NCBI GenBank assembly: GCA_947579605.1
Contig: OX388318.1
Coordinates: forward strand, 10,664,001-10,728,000
Source of the DNA: Athripsodes cinereus
Taxonomy: Eukaryota; Arthropoda; Insecta; Trichoptera; Leptoceridae
Reading direction: 5' to 3'
Length of the DNA stretch: 64,000 bases
Of the stretch, positions 20,697 through 32,845 are shown in pieces. The notes under the pieces were generated by a model. The model had not been told where the DNA came from and searched no databases. It saw only the letters and a program-made list of their open reading frames with translations. The translations under genes and the position numbers were made by a program. Position 1 is the stretch's first letter, and every line of letters starts with the position of its first letter.

Positions 20697-21030
20697 TTTT
20701 TTTTTTTTTTTTAATTTATTACTAACAAATAATATAATATAAAATAATAATAAAAAAGAAACAATTCACGAGTTACGCCAAATCAAAAATGATTTGTCGG
20801 CGTGTTCTCTTACAAGTTCAAAATATAACTATTTAACGAAAAAAATAAAATTATATTAATCCATACAACTTACAATTAAACAATTAATTACTAGTTATAA
20901 ATAAATCCACACTATATCAACCAATCCTTGACTAATTTGAACTTATATTCTTTTATTGAAAAACATCACATTGAAGCACCCACCGTCCACCCGGACGGTT
21001 CTGTGAACATCACAGAAATATAATAACAAA
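20697..21030 (-). repeat. Possible retroposon 3' end with poly-A (minus strand)
   Basis: A 17-base T run at about 20696-20713 would be the poly-A tail of a minus-strand retroposon. Upstream on that strand lies AT-rich sequence and a GC-richer block (CACCCACCGTCCACCCGGAC on +). No frame or family was recognised. Confidence 0.3.
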
Positions 21031-22480
21031 ATCTACTAAAAATAATTCTATATAAGGGTGTGTACTATTATATAATAAAATATACAAAAGCCCATGCTTC
21101 TGAGATTACTGCAAGTTAATGAGAAAAAATTATAGTATTTTACTTTACATAAATATCCACTATACACCAAAATCTGAGTACATAAGTCATCGGATATGCA
21201 TATTGATTTCTTGTAACACATAAAATTATTAATTTTTGAATAATTTATTTTTTTATAAATCTACTTAAAAAGATTTTTATTAGAAGAGCTTCCCTTTGCA
21301 CTTCAAAATAGTAGGATTTTAAACAAATTTTATGAAAAGTTTGATTGATTCCATCTAAGGAAAATCAAAAAATAGTTATAGAGTCACAAATATTGTGATC
21401 TTTGCTTGCTTTAAATATTGTTTCAGTTGTTATAACTTTATTTCTCGGATATTTCAGGAGTCCAAGGACTCCTATTTATCTGTTTAAGTGACAATTTATA
21501 TTTTATTGCTGAAAATATTCTAATGCCGCCCCATTTCGTCAGTATGTTTGTCCATTCGCCGTTTATTTTCTCATGTAATTGGTAGACGTAACACAAATAT
21601 TTCGCCAGTCCACTTGGACCTTCGTTATAAACTTTACCATTCTACCTACCAACATACACAGCAGACAGTGTTGTTCAAGCAGAGAGTTTGCTTGCTTAAG
21701 TAATGTTTAGGTATTAATAATATGTGGAGAAATAACTTTCCATCTCTCCCATCACACATTGCATCCCTTGTAAAGCAAACAGAGATGATCAAATAATAAT
21801 ATCTCTGTGTATGTTGTTGCACCTACTTACATGTTGGTAATCTATATCATAAATCGAACGAGTCGAACCAAAGCTTGCTAGATATATATGTAATATTACT
21901 AACCTAATATATGCCTAGTAATTGGTCAGATTAGCAATGGATATTGCCTCAGCGCAGTCCGCAAATCTGGCTTAGTCAGAAAATAATCAATTTGGAGAAA
22001 ATATGTAAACTCCTGAATACTGAAATAGCTGCAGCATATCATTACTATTATCTCAAACAAATGTATTTAATGGGGTACTTAAAGTGTATTTCATAATGTT
22101 GTATTTATAATATGTTCATTTTAATTTAATTTGATTTTATGCTATCTATTTTAACTTATTTGAACTTATTTTCGAATAATTGATTTATTTGATTAAGTAG
22201 ATATATATTTCTCATCTGTAAATATCATCAGTAATTCAACTTTTATCTTTTATAGCTCGTAAATTTCTTAAGTCTTTTTTTTAAATTCAAATTGAACTAA
22301 AACTAGCACAAAATTTAGTTGATGGTATATATAGAAAGATAGATAAATAATAATTTTAATCTACTTTTACAGTAGTTCAGTAATATGTCAGGTCTTGGCA
22401 CTGTGCTGTTAAGAGTTATTTATTGGGCATGAACTATAACATAATCAAAATAATACTCAGTACGCATGCATACTCATGAT
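21031..22480. other. AT-rich stretch without recognised feature
   Basis: No gene, RNA or linked repeat. Confidence 0.4.
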
Positions 22481-22876
22481 CAGTGGTATTCAACCCCTGG
22501 TCTGCAGTGCGAGTGATACCAAACCGTGGAAGAAACATGAAGTCCTTTTGTTGCTGTGTCCTCCTTTACAATATTTAAAACTAATAGAGTTGTGAAATAT
22601 TGCAGAACGAAACCAGAAATATCGTGGAATATTTCAAATCCCTATACTTGTTCAAAAATCTGGCGACGGGGAATAGAAACCTTGGGTTTAAGGGAAATCA
22701 TCATTATAATTTAAAAACTTTGTATTTTCCACTAAAATATCAATCAATTCTGAAAAATCATCAGTTCTGGGAATCAGAATTTAAGTTAAACAACGAGCGT
22801 CTCCGTCTTAGTGGGCTGGGGTAAAATTATGAAACGTTGACAAGTCCGCAGAGATAACAAAGGTTAGAGACCACTG
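22481..22876. mobile_element. hAT-type non-autonomous transposon (MITE)
   Basis: The ends CAGTGGTATTCAACCCCTGG and (rc) CAGTGGTCTCTAACCTTTG fit the hAT consensus CAGNGG. They share 14 of the first 17 bases. The 8-base flanks CTCATGAT and CTCGTAAC agree at five positions, compatible with a decayed 8-bp duplication. The 396-base interior has a 74-codon frame (22600-22824) without a recognised hAT domain. It most likely moved in trans. Confidence 0.72.
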
Positions 22877-23820
22877 CTCGTAACCATTAGGATTAGAGTG
22901 ACTTTGCCATCATTAATACACAAGCATTTCCTAATAGCTTTCTTTTGTATTAATAACTTTTTCCTTCTGAAAATATGTAGTAAATATCTCAAAATACTGA
23001 GTACATGGCTTAATAGCAACTTAATTATTTCTTTCAATTGTATGTTTGATATAGTATGAACATAGTACTATAAAACAATCTTCTATAAGACATAGTAATT
23101 TGTAATGTATCGTTTACATAGAATTGTATGTAATTACATATCAGGCCATTCGTTTGATGTAAACCATTAAGACAAACCGTATAAGCCGTTAGGGAAGTAA
23201 CTATTTTAAAGGACAGGCATTAAATGTTGTTTAGACTATCATAAAAGAATCATTTATACAACCAAATAGTGACCCTATCTCTCTTCTGCAATGCTTACAT
23301 TGTTTTAGAAAGGTTTTTGGGTCATTTAGTTCCTCTTAAGACGGACATAAATAACAGGAACACCCTGATGTTGTTGGTATTACATAAAACCTTAAAGATT
23401 TCCCAAACAATAAGTACGTATCTATTAATAGTACCTACATAGAAATTGTTCTTTTCTTTATTTACTTGATCTCAACAATTGTTTAGGTATGATTTATGTT
23501 AAACGTCTTGCCTGAAGAATAAATTGAAATAATTTTATCTCCCTTTTTTCATCTTTGCTTTAAGTCAAAGCATCTGATAATTTTAATTTGTGATGCGATT
23601 ATATAAATACCGTATTATCTAAGGCAAAAAATAAACAAATTCTAAGGGTTGAGAAAACTCAAATCAACATTCATGACTAAGATTTGAAATAAGAAAACAA
23701 AACAATCAAATTGAATGTTCTTTGAATTAATGATTTATCTTAGATTCTTCTTTTTATATAAGAATCTAAGATAAATCTGTGTTTCGTCGATGTTATTTAA
23801 AAAGAGAAATTATATTAAAA
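22877..23820. other. AT-rich sequence with a short perfect hairpin
   Basis: Only a hairpin at 23732-23777 stands out: an 18-bp perfect stem GATTTATCTTAGATTCTT with a 10-base loop. No gene was found. Confidence 0.45.
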
Positions 23821-23997
23821 AAAATTATAAGTAAAAATACTTTAGAGTTTTAAATTTCTTTATTCACCAGTTACATATGTTTCGGGTTACAGGCCCGTAT
23901 TCATACTAATGAATATGAATATGGGCCTGTAACCTGAAACTATGTAAATGGTGAATAAAGAAATTTAAAACTGTAAAGTATTTTTACTTATAATTTT
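23821..23997. repeat. Long near-perfect palindrome with retroelement-end character
   Basis: Two arms of about 86 bases (23821-23906, 23911-23997) differ at only a few positions and are separated by almost no spacer. Each arm reads outward TGAATA(C/T)GGGCCTGTAACC, then (C/T)GAAAC and GGTGAATAAAGAAATTTAAA. The GAAAC box followed by an AATAAA-like signal is also seen at 61.5 and, loosely, 3.36 kb. It could be an inverted dimer of a retroelement end, for example Penelope-like. No coding capacity. Confidence 0.7.
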
Positions 23998-25040
23998 AAT
24001 TTAATAATGAAGTTTTACTCATTTAGTGAAAATAAAATCAGAGAAATTATATTGATATTTATCAACAATTCCATATGTAGGTACAAACATGGGGGGGGGG
24101 GGTTAGATAAGTGTGACAAGGAGTGCTCGAAATAGAAGAGATCCCCGATTCAAAAGAGAGTTCAAAGTACATAATTCAGTGTTTTATTATTAATCTATTT
24201 TGCTTCTTGTGAATGGAACTTTCACAAAACTATTCCAAGTATTATAAAATCACTAGGTACATGTACAATATTGAGGAGACGGTTGGCGGAAAATAATGAA
24301 AAATTAGAGTATACTTTAAAATGCAAGTTTTCACAAAATACCACTTTACGATTTGTGTTTGATTTCTAGGTTGCTATTTGTGTTATTATCATTTGTTGTG
24401 AGAACTGTTTGTGTCCCTGTCGAATGTAATAAAAAAATAAGATAATAATCAAATTCAATTCAGCGATGAAATATATCAACCATTCTGAAGACGAGTATGT
24501 CTTTTAGATATTGTTTGTCCACTGATAATAATGGTAAAGAGAGATGTTATGATAGTGCCTTTATATTATAACACTGTAAGGATTCCTAGAAATACGTTAT
24601 TATTACATTACTTGTACAATATTGATTTTTAAAAAAAAGTATACCTACTTATTTAAAAAAGTTTTCACTTTTCAATACTATTTTCCCTTTTCTTCCAATT
24701 TACTATAGATCCATAGCGTTGAGACGACGCGACGGAACGCTAGTTGGCTGCGTCGAATTTGTTCATTTTAGTTTTATTTCCCCCCTTTCGATTCTGGTTC
24801 ATTTTTAAAAGAAACGACATTGGTGAAATTGAATTCGTCCTTTTTACAAACGTCACTTGATATATTACAAGTACGTGCACTCATTACGTTGAACGTAGAG
24901 AATTCTACGGTTTTTTGAAGGTATCGCTCTTTTTATAAATTTTTATTTCCATTTTTTTAAGAATTTGTCTTTTAACCAAACGAAAAACAGCCAGGTATAT
25001 TCATATTTCCGTTTCCGAATGGAGTTTTTGTAATGTGAAA
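23998..25040. other. AT-rich sequence with a 12-G run
   Basis: A homopolymer of 12 G at 24091-24102 is the only outlier. A GC-richer patch near 24715-24760 (GACGACGCGACGGAACGC) is unassigned. Confidence 0.4.
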
Positions 25041-25077
25041 AGTTTTCGAGTGTCCTGTAAGAAGAACAAGTATTCAT
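25041..25077 (+). repeat. SINE family 1 fragment
   Basis: It contains only the block AGTTTTCGAGTGTCCTGTAA and a few following bases. It lies directly before a family 3 SINE. Confidence 0.5.
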
Positions 25078-25086
25078 AAAACATTA

Positions 25087-25390
25087 GGCGGCTGGTATGG
25101 CGCAGAGGTAACGCTCTTGCGTCACGAAAACACGGGTTCGATTCCCAGCCAGTACAAAATGAAAACTGAGATTTTCAAACCGTCCTGCATCCGGGTATTT
25201 CCTACTTGTATATGTGATATGGGCATTATGTATAATTATGTATGTGTATTGTCGCGATAATACCCATAATTTAAGATTCATGACTAATTTTGGGACTAGC
25301 TCAATTTATGTGAATCGCCTATTTATGTTATATCATGTTATCTAGATGTGCAGATGTAAGATTTTAATAAAATCAAAAACGATTTTTTTT
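25087..25390 (+). repeat. SINE family 3 (tRNA-like head)
   Basis: GGCTGGTATGGCGCAGAGGT contains an A-box (TGGCGCAGAGG, 25098-25108), and GGTTCGATTC (25135-25144) is the B-box. CCAGCC closes the head. The body contains CGTCCTGCATCCGGGTATTT and GTCGCGATAATACCCATAAT. It ends AATAAAATCAAAAACGATTT with a T run. This is the only copy in the window. A functional tRNA is excluded because the acceptor and anticodon stems do not pair fully and there is a long 3' body. Confidence 0.75.
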
Positions 25391-25519
25391 TTCTACTAGG
25401 TAGGTACATTGCATATTATTAATTGGGACTTCTTTCGTTTTACAAGAACATAAGATCGACCCTCTATAAAAAACAATATAGTACAAAAAACATTTGTTTT
25501 TGATTATAGAATTCTACTA

Positions 25520-25720
25520 CACTGAAAAAAAAAAACTAACGAAATTTGACAACGAATCATTGTTACGTACCTACTATCAGATTAGGACCAGAGATAGTAC
25601 AAACGATTCACTATAATACTAGCTTTTAGCAAACAAATCGTTGGTAAATTTACCAACGATTTGTTAGATAGTACGTACCAAATGATTAGTTGTGAAATTT
25701 CGTTAATAATTTTCTCAGTG
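25520..25720. mobile_element. Palindromic MITE family E, full copy
   Basis: The 201-base element begins CACTGAAAAA and ends TTTTCTCAGTG, with ACTAACGAAATTT/AAATTTCGTTAATA inside each end. The whole is a degenerate palindrome centred on GGTAAATTTACC. Half copies lie at 4228 and 53574. No clear target duplication and no coding sequence. Confidence 0.75.
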
Positions 25721-28700
25721 TGCCAAAACACTGACACAGTGAACAGACTAAAATCTTTTATTTAGCAATGAAACTATTTTTTTGTTATACAGATAGGTTA
25801 AGCTCCAGGTAATTCTATGATGATGTACCTACAGAAAACCACAAACTACAACACATAATGAAAATAACACTTTATAATACAATGAGAATAACAAAACATC
25901 GGATGCGATAGATAAATTAGTACCTATATTAATAATAGAAACTTAAAATTAAAATTAAGAATGTACATAGGTATATTACCTACATGAAATTGATATTTTC
26001 AAAAGACCGCATTTGAGATGCATGCATGTCGTGTAACTTGCGCCACGTCTCGCTACATAGTCATGCGGTTCAGTATTGTAATAGTCTACGTGCGTTCTCT
26101 ATAATAATAATACGTCTATGTACATTATACATCTATGTACCTAATGCTCATACAGTTTCTGCATATTTTTACTTTACTTGCTGAGTACTCACTGTGTTAA
26201 GGATATGCATTTATAGGTATAGGTATTATTTCAAAAGAACCAAAGTAAAAAGTTTTTTTTAACTTCATGTTCTCAATTTCCAGAATGATCCTCTCTCTTT
26301 ACACCATCTACTCCATCAATCGTTTCAATGACAATTTTATCACATTTCTGAGTTTTTTTTTGTGATTCAAATGAGGCAGAATCGCCATAAAAGGTATAAG
26401 TTTGTATAAAAAAACCGTCCCAAATATGTAAATGGACTTTTTCATAAAAATCGACGTCAATATTATATACCCCTGAAAGAAAATATCCTTGTTGTTTCCA
26501 GACGTACTATTTAATAATGCAATTTCATCTCCTGAAATAATTTCGATAGTTGAGAACCTGTGCATAAGTTATTATTTTACTATTATTCAGATAGAAATAC
26601 ATACCTACATATCTGTATGTGAATAGAATCGAATCCACCTGCATGCTAACAAGTTGTACTGGCGTTAACAAACTTTAAGATTTAGGTATATACTTAGTTA
26701 CTCCATTAAAGTGTTAGATTCATAATAATTGTAAGTTATCGTATTTAAGGACGTCGTATGGGCGGGCGAAGCGACCGGCGACTGAATTCGCAGAATAATG
26801 TAAATACCTAATAATAAATAATAATCCGCTCCTTCCGGCGACACCGGTGAACGCTCCGTGTGACCGAAACTTAACCTTTGTACTAGAGGTTAACTTAGAA
26901 TATGTAGGTAATTCTTACCGTTAAGACATTCAACGTATTTGCTTAATCTATTCTATCTTGTCTATACAATGACATATTGTTTTGTATGTGGGGTAGCATT
27001 TGGAAGTAGTAAAAATAATATGTATATAAGAAGTGTTTTTTTGGGATAGAGATCGAGGAACCAAACTCAAAGCGTAAAATTGTGTCAAGCTATGTACCTA
27101 CATCAGATAAAATGAAGGAGGTATTAGTTTAGCAGTAAATAGGAGTATGTCGAATACACAGCCTATTTTATTATGCCAATTAGATATTCAGAATTTGTAG
27201 AATGAAATGAAGATACAAAATTTCTCACATATAATTAGCATGTAGGTAGGTACCTACTATTTTCGGAGAATTGCATAGTTGTCGTGCAATAGTAGTTTAT
27301 GAATTCAATCGATCTCGTAGTCTATGAAGTGGCTTTAAAACTATAGGAAGATTTTTATCTAGCGATTCGTTGACCAATTCTTCAATGTTCATTTAATAAT
27401 CTTTGTTGCAGGTCGATGGAAAATAACCATTAGAAAACTAATGATATTGTGTTCACTAATTAAGCGTTCCAAACTATCGTTCAATTGTTTCGCCTAAAGT
27501 TTCACTAAACTTGTTCAGTGTATGAAAGGTAATATTAGATGCAAATATTGTAACAATAATAATAGTAATTGTAACAACACTCCTCTCTATGAAAGTTTAG
27601 AAATTTTGTAACAAGTTTCCACTGAACGTTAGTATTATTATGAATGTTCATACTTGGTGTTTATAAACTACATTATATTCAACAAAATTGTTAAACCCAA
27701 TATCCAGAGAACTTGGTTTAGCATCCTGAATAATTTCACGTTATAACGCTTAAAGCAATAAGATTCATTTTATTATTTACAGTTTTAAGCTGTTGTATAA
27801 AACAATCCAGGAGTAAAGATTAGTTATTATAGCTATAACCATGTATTGTTTTAGTTTTCATACTTGCAATTGTATTTCTTAGATGTGCATGATTTACGCC
27901 TTAATATTTTCGCCAAAATATATTAAAAAAAAACTAATTATACTAATATATAAGTTGAAAGTTTTAAGCACAAAACCTCGATCACAGAGGATTTCCTTAT
28001 TCACTCCAAAGTCATATTAATTTTTATATTATATTTGTAGACGTGTACATTTTTTAAGATATTGCCATTAAGATGATATCTTTTAGAAGGTCCAACAGAC
28101 GTCATTGGGTTAATTATGTTAGATGGAAGGTAGGCCATATGTTTTTTTTTTGCTACTTTTGAAATTAAAATTTAAAAATTCCAAACAATTTTTGGCGTAT
28201 GATGATCCAAAACACTTTCTCAGTATGGCTAAGCTATGCATAGTATTGCACTATTAGTTTTACGTGTATTACAACTATTTGTAAAGTTCCATCAACAAAA
28301 CTCATTATTTAATATACCTTGACCACTACAACTGCAACTACTTCACCAAATACTTACATACATTGTGGATACCTACTTCATTTTACTTTAAGTATTTACG
28401 TACAAATGTTTCGTCATTCTCAGTAGAATTATTTACCCAACATATTATTTTGGATGCTATTTTCAACAGATATTATTTTTGTCATTAGATGCGACTGTTA
28501 AAGCTTCTTTTTAAGAATTTATTTAAATGAAGAACTATGAGTTTGTGCCATTCTAAGGAAGTTTGACAGTGAAGTTTTATCACTGAATAAAATAATTTTA
28601 ATGAGCTTAAAAGTCAAAAGAAAAATGAAAACATTCGTGAAACGATACAAAATAACACTGATTTTTAAACTAAATAGCACAACGGAAAATCATTTATTAA

Positions 28701-29224
28701 GTACCTACCTACTATATTATTTTTTGTTCTATTCAAAACAACAAAATTTACCTGTTGAAATTTCTACGCCTTTTAATATTCTTTATTGGTCCAACCATCA
28801 TAAAAGCACACATCTCTTTTCAACATCATTCGTTTTTCTAATTTTTCAATAGTGAATATATTATTCCAATTTATTTAACGATGCGTTTGCTTGTATTACG
28901 TATCTCCAAATTAAAGCTATTGGTAGCTTTTCCCTGCTCCTTGTTGTAATATTATTTACTACTATAGACCATTTGAATATTTAGCAGTTAGAAGACTTCT
29001 AACTATGTACTTTAATAACTTACTACAAACTACATAACAAAATGGACACTTTACTGCAATTCACTTCAGATTGGACATTGATTGATTTCACTTGAAACAT
29101 TAACTTATTAAATTTCTTAGAATTTAGAAATTGTTTGAGTGTTGGTTGGAAAAACGAAAGATCATAACCCGTGAAAATTAACTTAAATGAAAATTTAAAT
29201 GCGTCAAATACTCAACAGATTTAA
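25721..29224. other. Long AT-rich stretch, one small GC island
   Basis: Between 26743 and 26875 is a GC-rich patch (GGGCGGGCGAAGCGACCGGC and CTTCCGGCGACACCGGTGAA) of unknown origin. Elsewhere there are no frames with coding character and no linked repeats. Short open frames such as 28601-28852 have no motif and AT-driven composition. Confidence 0.4.
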
Positions 29225-29420
29225 AAAGAAATCATCATCATCATTGATGATTTCTTTTTAAACAACGCTCAACGCTCTTTCTCAACGCTCCTCTCGGGAG
29301 CACAGGGCAGAAACCAGCCTCCTCCATTTAAAGCGTCTCTGTACCAATCGCGTCACCTCTTCCCACGATACTCCCTGCGCTCTGATGTCAGTGTCATAGG
29401 AACGGTGTATTGTGAAAAAA
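29225..29420 (-). repeat. RTE-like LINE tail, (GAT)n-ending family
   Basis: Same repeat as at 1.65 and 15.8 kb: CATCATCATCATTG start on +, CTCCTCTCGGGAGCACAGGG, CAGAAACCAGCCTCCTCCAT, CGCGTCACCTCTTCCCACGA and GTCATAGGAACGGTGTATTG. The start also forms a hairpin, AAAAAGAAATCATCATCATC with GATGATTTCTTTTT. Confidence 0.65.
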
Positions 29421-29904
29421 ATATATTTAAAAGTAAATGAACAGGTTATTCGGTGGGTATTTATACTTTGCTATTAACAAATAAATAAAAATATACAAAA
29501 TAATGTCTTATGAAAATAAAAATACTTCCACTACATCTAATAATAACATGGATATACTTTACAATGAACTCGTACATGTCTCGTGATATCTTTTCATGAT
29601 TCGAAAATGCATCTGGAATAACATTGTACGTCGTTATATCCTGGATCGCCTCAGGGAACCAACGTCTTCCTCGTTTATATTATTGTTGTACTTTATCAGG
29701 TAAATAATATTAGAGATGAAATAGATTTCCGGCTACTATCCAGATACCGGATCATCAAAACCTATTTCAAAAATATCTTGCTTCAGAATTTTAAATTTTA
29801 AGTGACGCTTTAGGAGGCGATCTAGATTAAAGGACATGGAAAACTCTGAATCGACTAGTGTAGGAAACAGCCGTGATAATAGAGAACGATGGGGCTTCCT
29901 ATAA
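29421..29904. other. Unassigned sequence
   Basis: No recognised gene or repeat. It may include degraded LINE body leading into the zinc-knuckle fragment that follows. Confidence 0.35.
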
Positions 29905-30055
29905 AGACGAATCCGGAGCGTGTGACTGTGCTGCAGCAAAGACCATGCCACACCTGTTGGTGTGTCCATTGTGCCCTGACACATGCACTATGGAGGACAT
30001 TTTTGACGCATCTCCACCTGCTGTCCGTTTTGTACAGTACCTACTGGAGATTAGT
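29905..30055 (+). pseudogene. LINE C-terminal Cys/His fragment
   Basis: The forward frame reads CDCAAAKTMPHLLVCPLCPD followed by TCTMEDIF and AVRFVQYLLEI. The pattern C-x-C-x7-H-x4-C-x2-C is the gag-like zinc knuckle ending many R1/Jockey-type LINE ORF2 proteins. The flanking frame does not continue with RT motifs. The element is truncated on both sides. Confidence 0.6.
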
Positions 30056-31139
30056 TTGATTGTTTTTTTTTCTGGATATAGACACGATAAATAATTATAG
30101 TGACGCTGAAGATCAATTATTCTTTTATCTTTGTGATAGTCTTCTTTGTGAATACGAGTCAACTGTTGTCTCCTTTGGATCGATGTCATCAATCAACACG
30201 GCCTCTTCAGAATCGTCTTCTGTTCCTACTCGATATCATTCTGTCTTCCACGTCGCGTATTATTTTAATAATAAATAAATAATAAATAATAACGGAGAGT
30301 ATTTAAAGCGCCATCTTTGTGCCATAGCACCTCGAGGACGCTGTACATGATAATGTTCTATCTTCAACAATGTTGTCTGTAAAATAATAATATAAATAAT
30401 ATTATAATAATATAATCTTTAATATCACTGTTTCGTACCCTTTACTAAGCGGTCGACAAAATTTATTTACAATAAAAAGAACATTCTCCATAGCTCGCAT
30501 TCTTATTTAGCTCGCTGGAAATTAACATCACGACAGCGACCAGATAACACACTATTCGGTTAAATATCTCTGCAGATATCTGGTATCCGGAAAATTTATC
30601 CATTTCATAAAATTTAGATATCTTCTTTGTTCCTTCATAGGAATACCTGCAGGTAGTATCTATTCTAGAAATTATTATGAGAAACATCTAGGTTTACTTT
30701 GCGCAGTAATCTCTGTAAATCTTACACTATAACTGAACTGTATAATATACAATATAGGAAGGTACTTCTTGTAGGGAAAACAATAAGTATAAAGCGTTTC
30801 GTCCCACTCAAAATCCAATACAACAATTCTTTTATAAAAATGGTTTTAATGCAATTTTCTTCACCACACTATTCCATATGTTAATGCAAGCGGATTTTTT
30901 TTATTAATATTACAGCACCATGATCCTCATAAATGTATTTTATTTTCCAATTGCACTATAAAATCAATGACCATTAAAAAAAAAGTTAATACTACACATA
31001 ATGAAAAATGCGTTGTTTCAAACACGAATATTTATTCCTTATCAACCTATGAAGGTACATTTATTGATATTATAATATTTTTATGGAATCGAAGGTATGT
31101 ATTATTATGGAATTTTACACTAAGTACATTTACAAAGGA
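30056..31139. other. AT-rich sequence without recognised feature
   Basis: No gene or repeat family recognised. Confidence 0.4.
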
Positions 31140-31300
31140 TAAGAGGAAGAAGATGATTCCCTGCGAATTGGACAGACCAAACTAGGTATGCCACTAGCTC
31201 AACATGTTTTAGGTAGATGCAATGTTGACTGCGGGTTGTAGAACGGACTGGAGAATTGTAGTGGATAATTCATTAATGGAATCAAGTGAAGCAAAAGAAG
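31140..31300 (+). repeat. Possible LINE C-terminal remnant
   Basis: Broken forward frames give RGRRMIPCELDRPN and, further on, RTDWRIVVDNSLMESSEAK. This resembles the end of RTE-type LINE polyproteins, where a DR/TDW-R segment precedes the stop. Too short and damaged for a firm call. Confidence 0.35.
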
Positions 31301-31789
31301 AAGTTATTGTATTTAGCTTATGTCGTTATAGAAAAGTTGGTCGTAAATAAATAAATAAGCGCTCTAATCACCTTGCTGCGAAAGTGAGTAGAGACTTCAA
31401 AAAGCTAATTTAGCCATATTTATATTAATTGGTTCAGCAGTATGTATTTTTATGGAACTTTAATTGTGGTGCTGCATAGAGGAGGTTTGGCTAACTTTGT
31501 TTTTTTATTTTTATTTATTTTCTTCGACCTCCATAGGCTCCGCAATGGGCACTTGGGGGTGTCAATCCAGACTACATTTTAAAAACACATTACACAAGGA
31601 ACAAGAAATGAAATATTAATAGACAAATAAATTGATTTTCATCCTCAGGTCGCATGACACTGGGAATCGTCACTTCACAAAATCATTCTCAAAGAATTTA
31701 ATTAAAAGAGACAAGGCGTTGATCATGCCCATGCAAACAAAAAAAAACTTTTGATTTGCGAATTCCGGGGAGTGTGGAGGTGTTCGAGG
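31301..31789. other. AT-rich sequence without recognised feature
   Basis: Nothing assignable. Confidence 0.4.
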
Positions 31790-32070
31790 CAAAGTTCAAG
31801 ATCCTATTGTGCAGGATAAAACGAAGAAGTCTTCAACTTGTACGATAAGCCGAACAAAATAAAATATATCAAAATTGGAAGACTGAGATGGGCTGGGCGG
31901 GTAGAGAGAATAAGTGAGAAAAGAGCGCCAAAGAAAATTCTTAATGGCAGACCCAAAACCTGTCGGATGATTGGGGTACAGAGAGATATAGACATCATGT
32001 ATTGGAAAGGTACATGCCATGCGGGAGATGGAGGCAAATGTTGAAGGAGACCAAGGCCGATGATGATGAT
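31790..32070 (+). pseudogene. RTE-type LINE ORF2 C-terminal fragment
   Basis: A forward frame reads YIKIGRLRWAGRVERISEKR and APKKILNGRPKTCRMIGVQR. The R-x-WAG-V-R box and the following K-I-L-NGRP are standard in the post-RT region of insect RTE-like LINEs. The end passes into CGATGATGATGATTG, the simple-repeat tail. The reverse transcriptase domain is missing. Confidence 0.72.
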
Positions 32071-32337
32071 TGTGCAAGAGGTGTTATGATTCTTGAATGA
32101 CCACTTGCGGTGGTTTTACCACAAAACGGCACATTTATAAAAAAACATTGTCTAGTTATTATTATTAAAAATGAAGTACCTAAGTCAATTTTATAAAATT
32201 GCGGCAAAAAATTAAAAATAAATTCATTTGTAAATATTTTCCCTCTACAGCGTTGTTATCATCATTCGTGTTTTGTTTTTCAGCAGTTAGTATAATGAAA
32301 TACATTTCAGGCTTTAATATCAGCAGATAGTTGTGTT

Positions 32338-32372
32338 GAGAGAGAGAGGGAGTGAGAGAGAGAGAGAGAGAA
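32338..32372 (+). repeat. (GA)n microsatellite
   Basis: AGAGAGAGAGGGAGTGAGAG continues as a GA tract to GAGAGAGAA. Interrupted purine-strand microsatellite, no gene context. Confidence 0.85.
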
Positions 32373-32612
32373 TGTATGAATATAGGACTATAGGTATAAT
32401 TTCCTATCTTGAATTTTTGATGAACGTTATGACAGCAAAAATTCTCTATGGTGATGTTAACTGTAAAATATTGCCGCTCGCTTATCTCCGTTCTCATTTT
32501 GTACTGAAAAAATAACTAATAATGAGAGAACACTTACATACCTATGCATCATTTTGTACATCTACGAGTAATGTTGTTTTTAGTATTATTTTTCTGTTAT
32601 ATTATTGTTTTA
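32373..32612. other. Unassigned sequence between the GA tract and the SINE
   Basis: A 60-codon frame overlaps the GA tract and has no motif. Confidence 0.4.
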
Positions 32613-32845
32613 AAAAGCCGTGGATCAATCGGCAAAGAATTGGTCTCTCACTCTTGTCCGTCCGAAAGTTTTCGAGTGTCCTGTAAAAGGCAGGTGTTCG
32701 AAAAATAAAGACATTTTACCTCTCGAATTCAGCGATGATGTTTAACACCCATCCTGAATGTCTTAATTCATGGTTGGCACAGAGAAGACGGCTGGTCTGC
32801 TGGCTACCTCACTTGTGGGATATGCCGTGATGGTGTAGTAGAAGT
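32613..32845 (+). repeat. SINE family 1, most complete copy
   Basis: It starts GCCGTGGATCAATCGGCAAA. TGGATCAATCGG (32621-32632) matches the A-box consensus at all but one position. GTGTTCGAAAAA (about 32694) is B-box-like, although the roughly 60-base spacing is longer than in tRNAs. Next come TTTTCGAGTGTCCTGTAAAA, CACCCATCCTGAATGTCTTA, GTCTGCTGGCTACCTCACTT and the terminus GGGATATGCCGTGATGGTGT plus AGTAGAAGTA and a T run. It is used here as the family reference. Confidence 0.85.

Noticed and set aside
22600..22824. 74-codon open frame inside the hAT-type element as a transposase exon
   Set aside because: No hAT dimerisation or DDE motif, and the size suits a chance frame.
25084..25153. tRNA-like sequence with good A and B boxes as a functional tRNA gene
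   Set aside because: The acceptor and anticodon arms do not pair as a complete cloverleaf, and the sequence runs on into a 230-base body with an A/T-rich end. It is a SINE head.
28601..28852. 83-codon frame as a gene
   Set aside because: AT-driven composition (Lys/Phe/Leu/Asn-rich), no motif and no neighbours.
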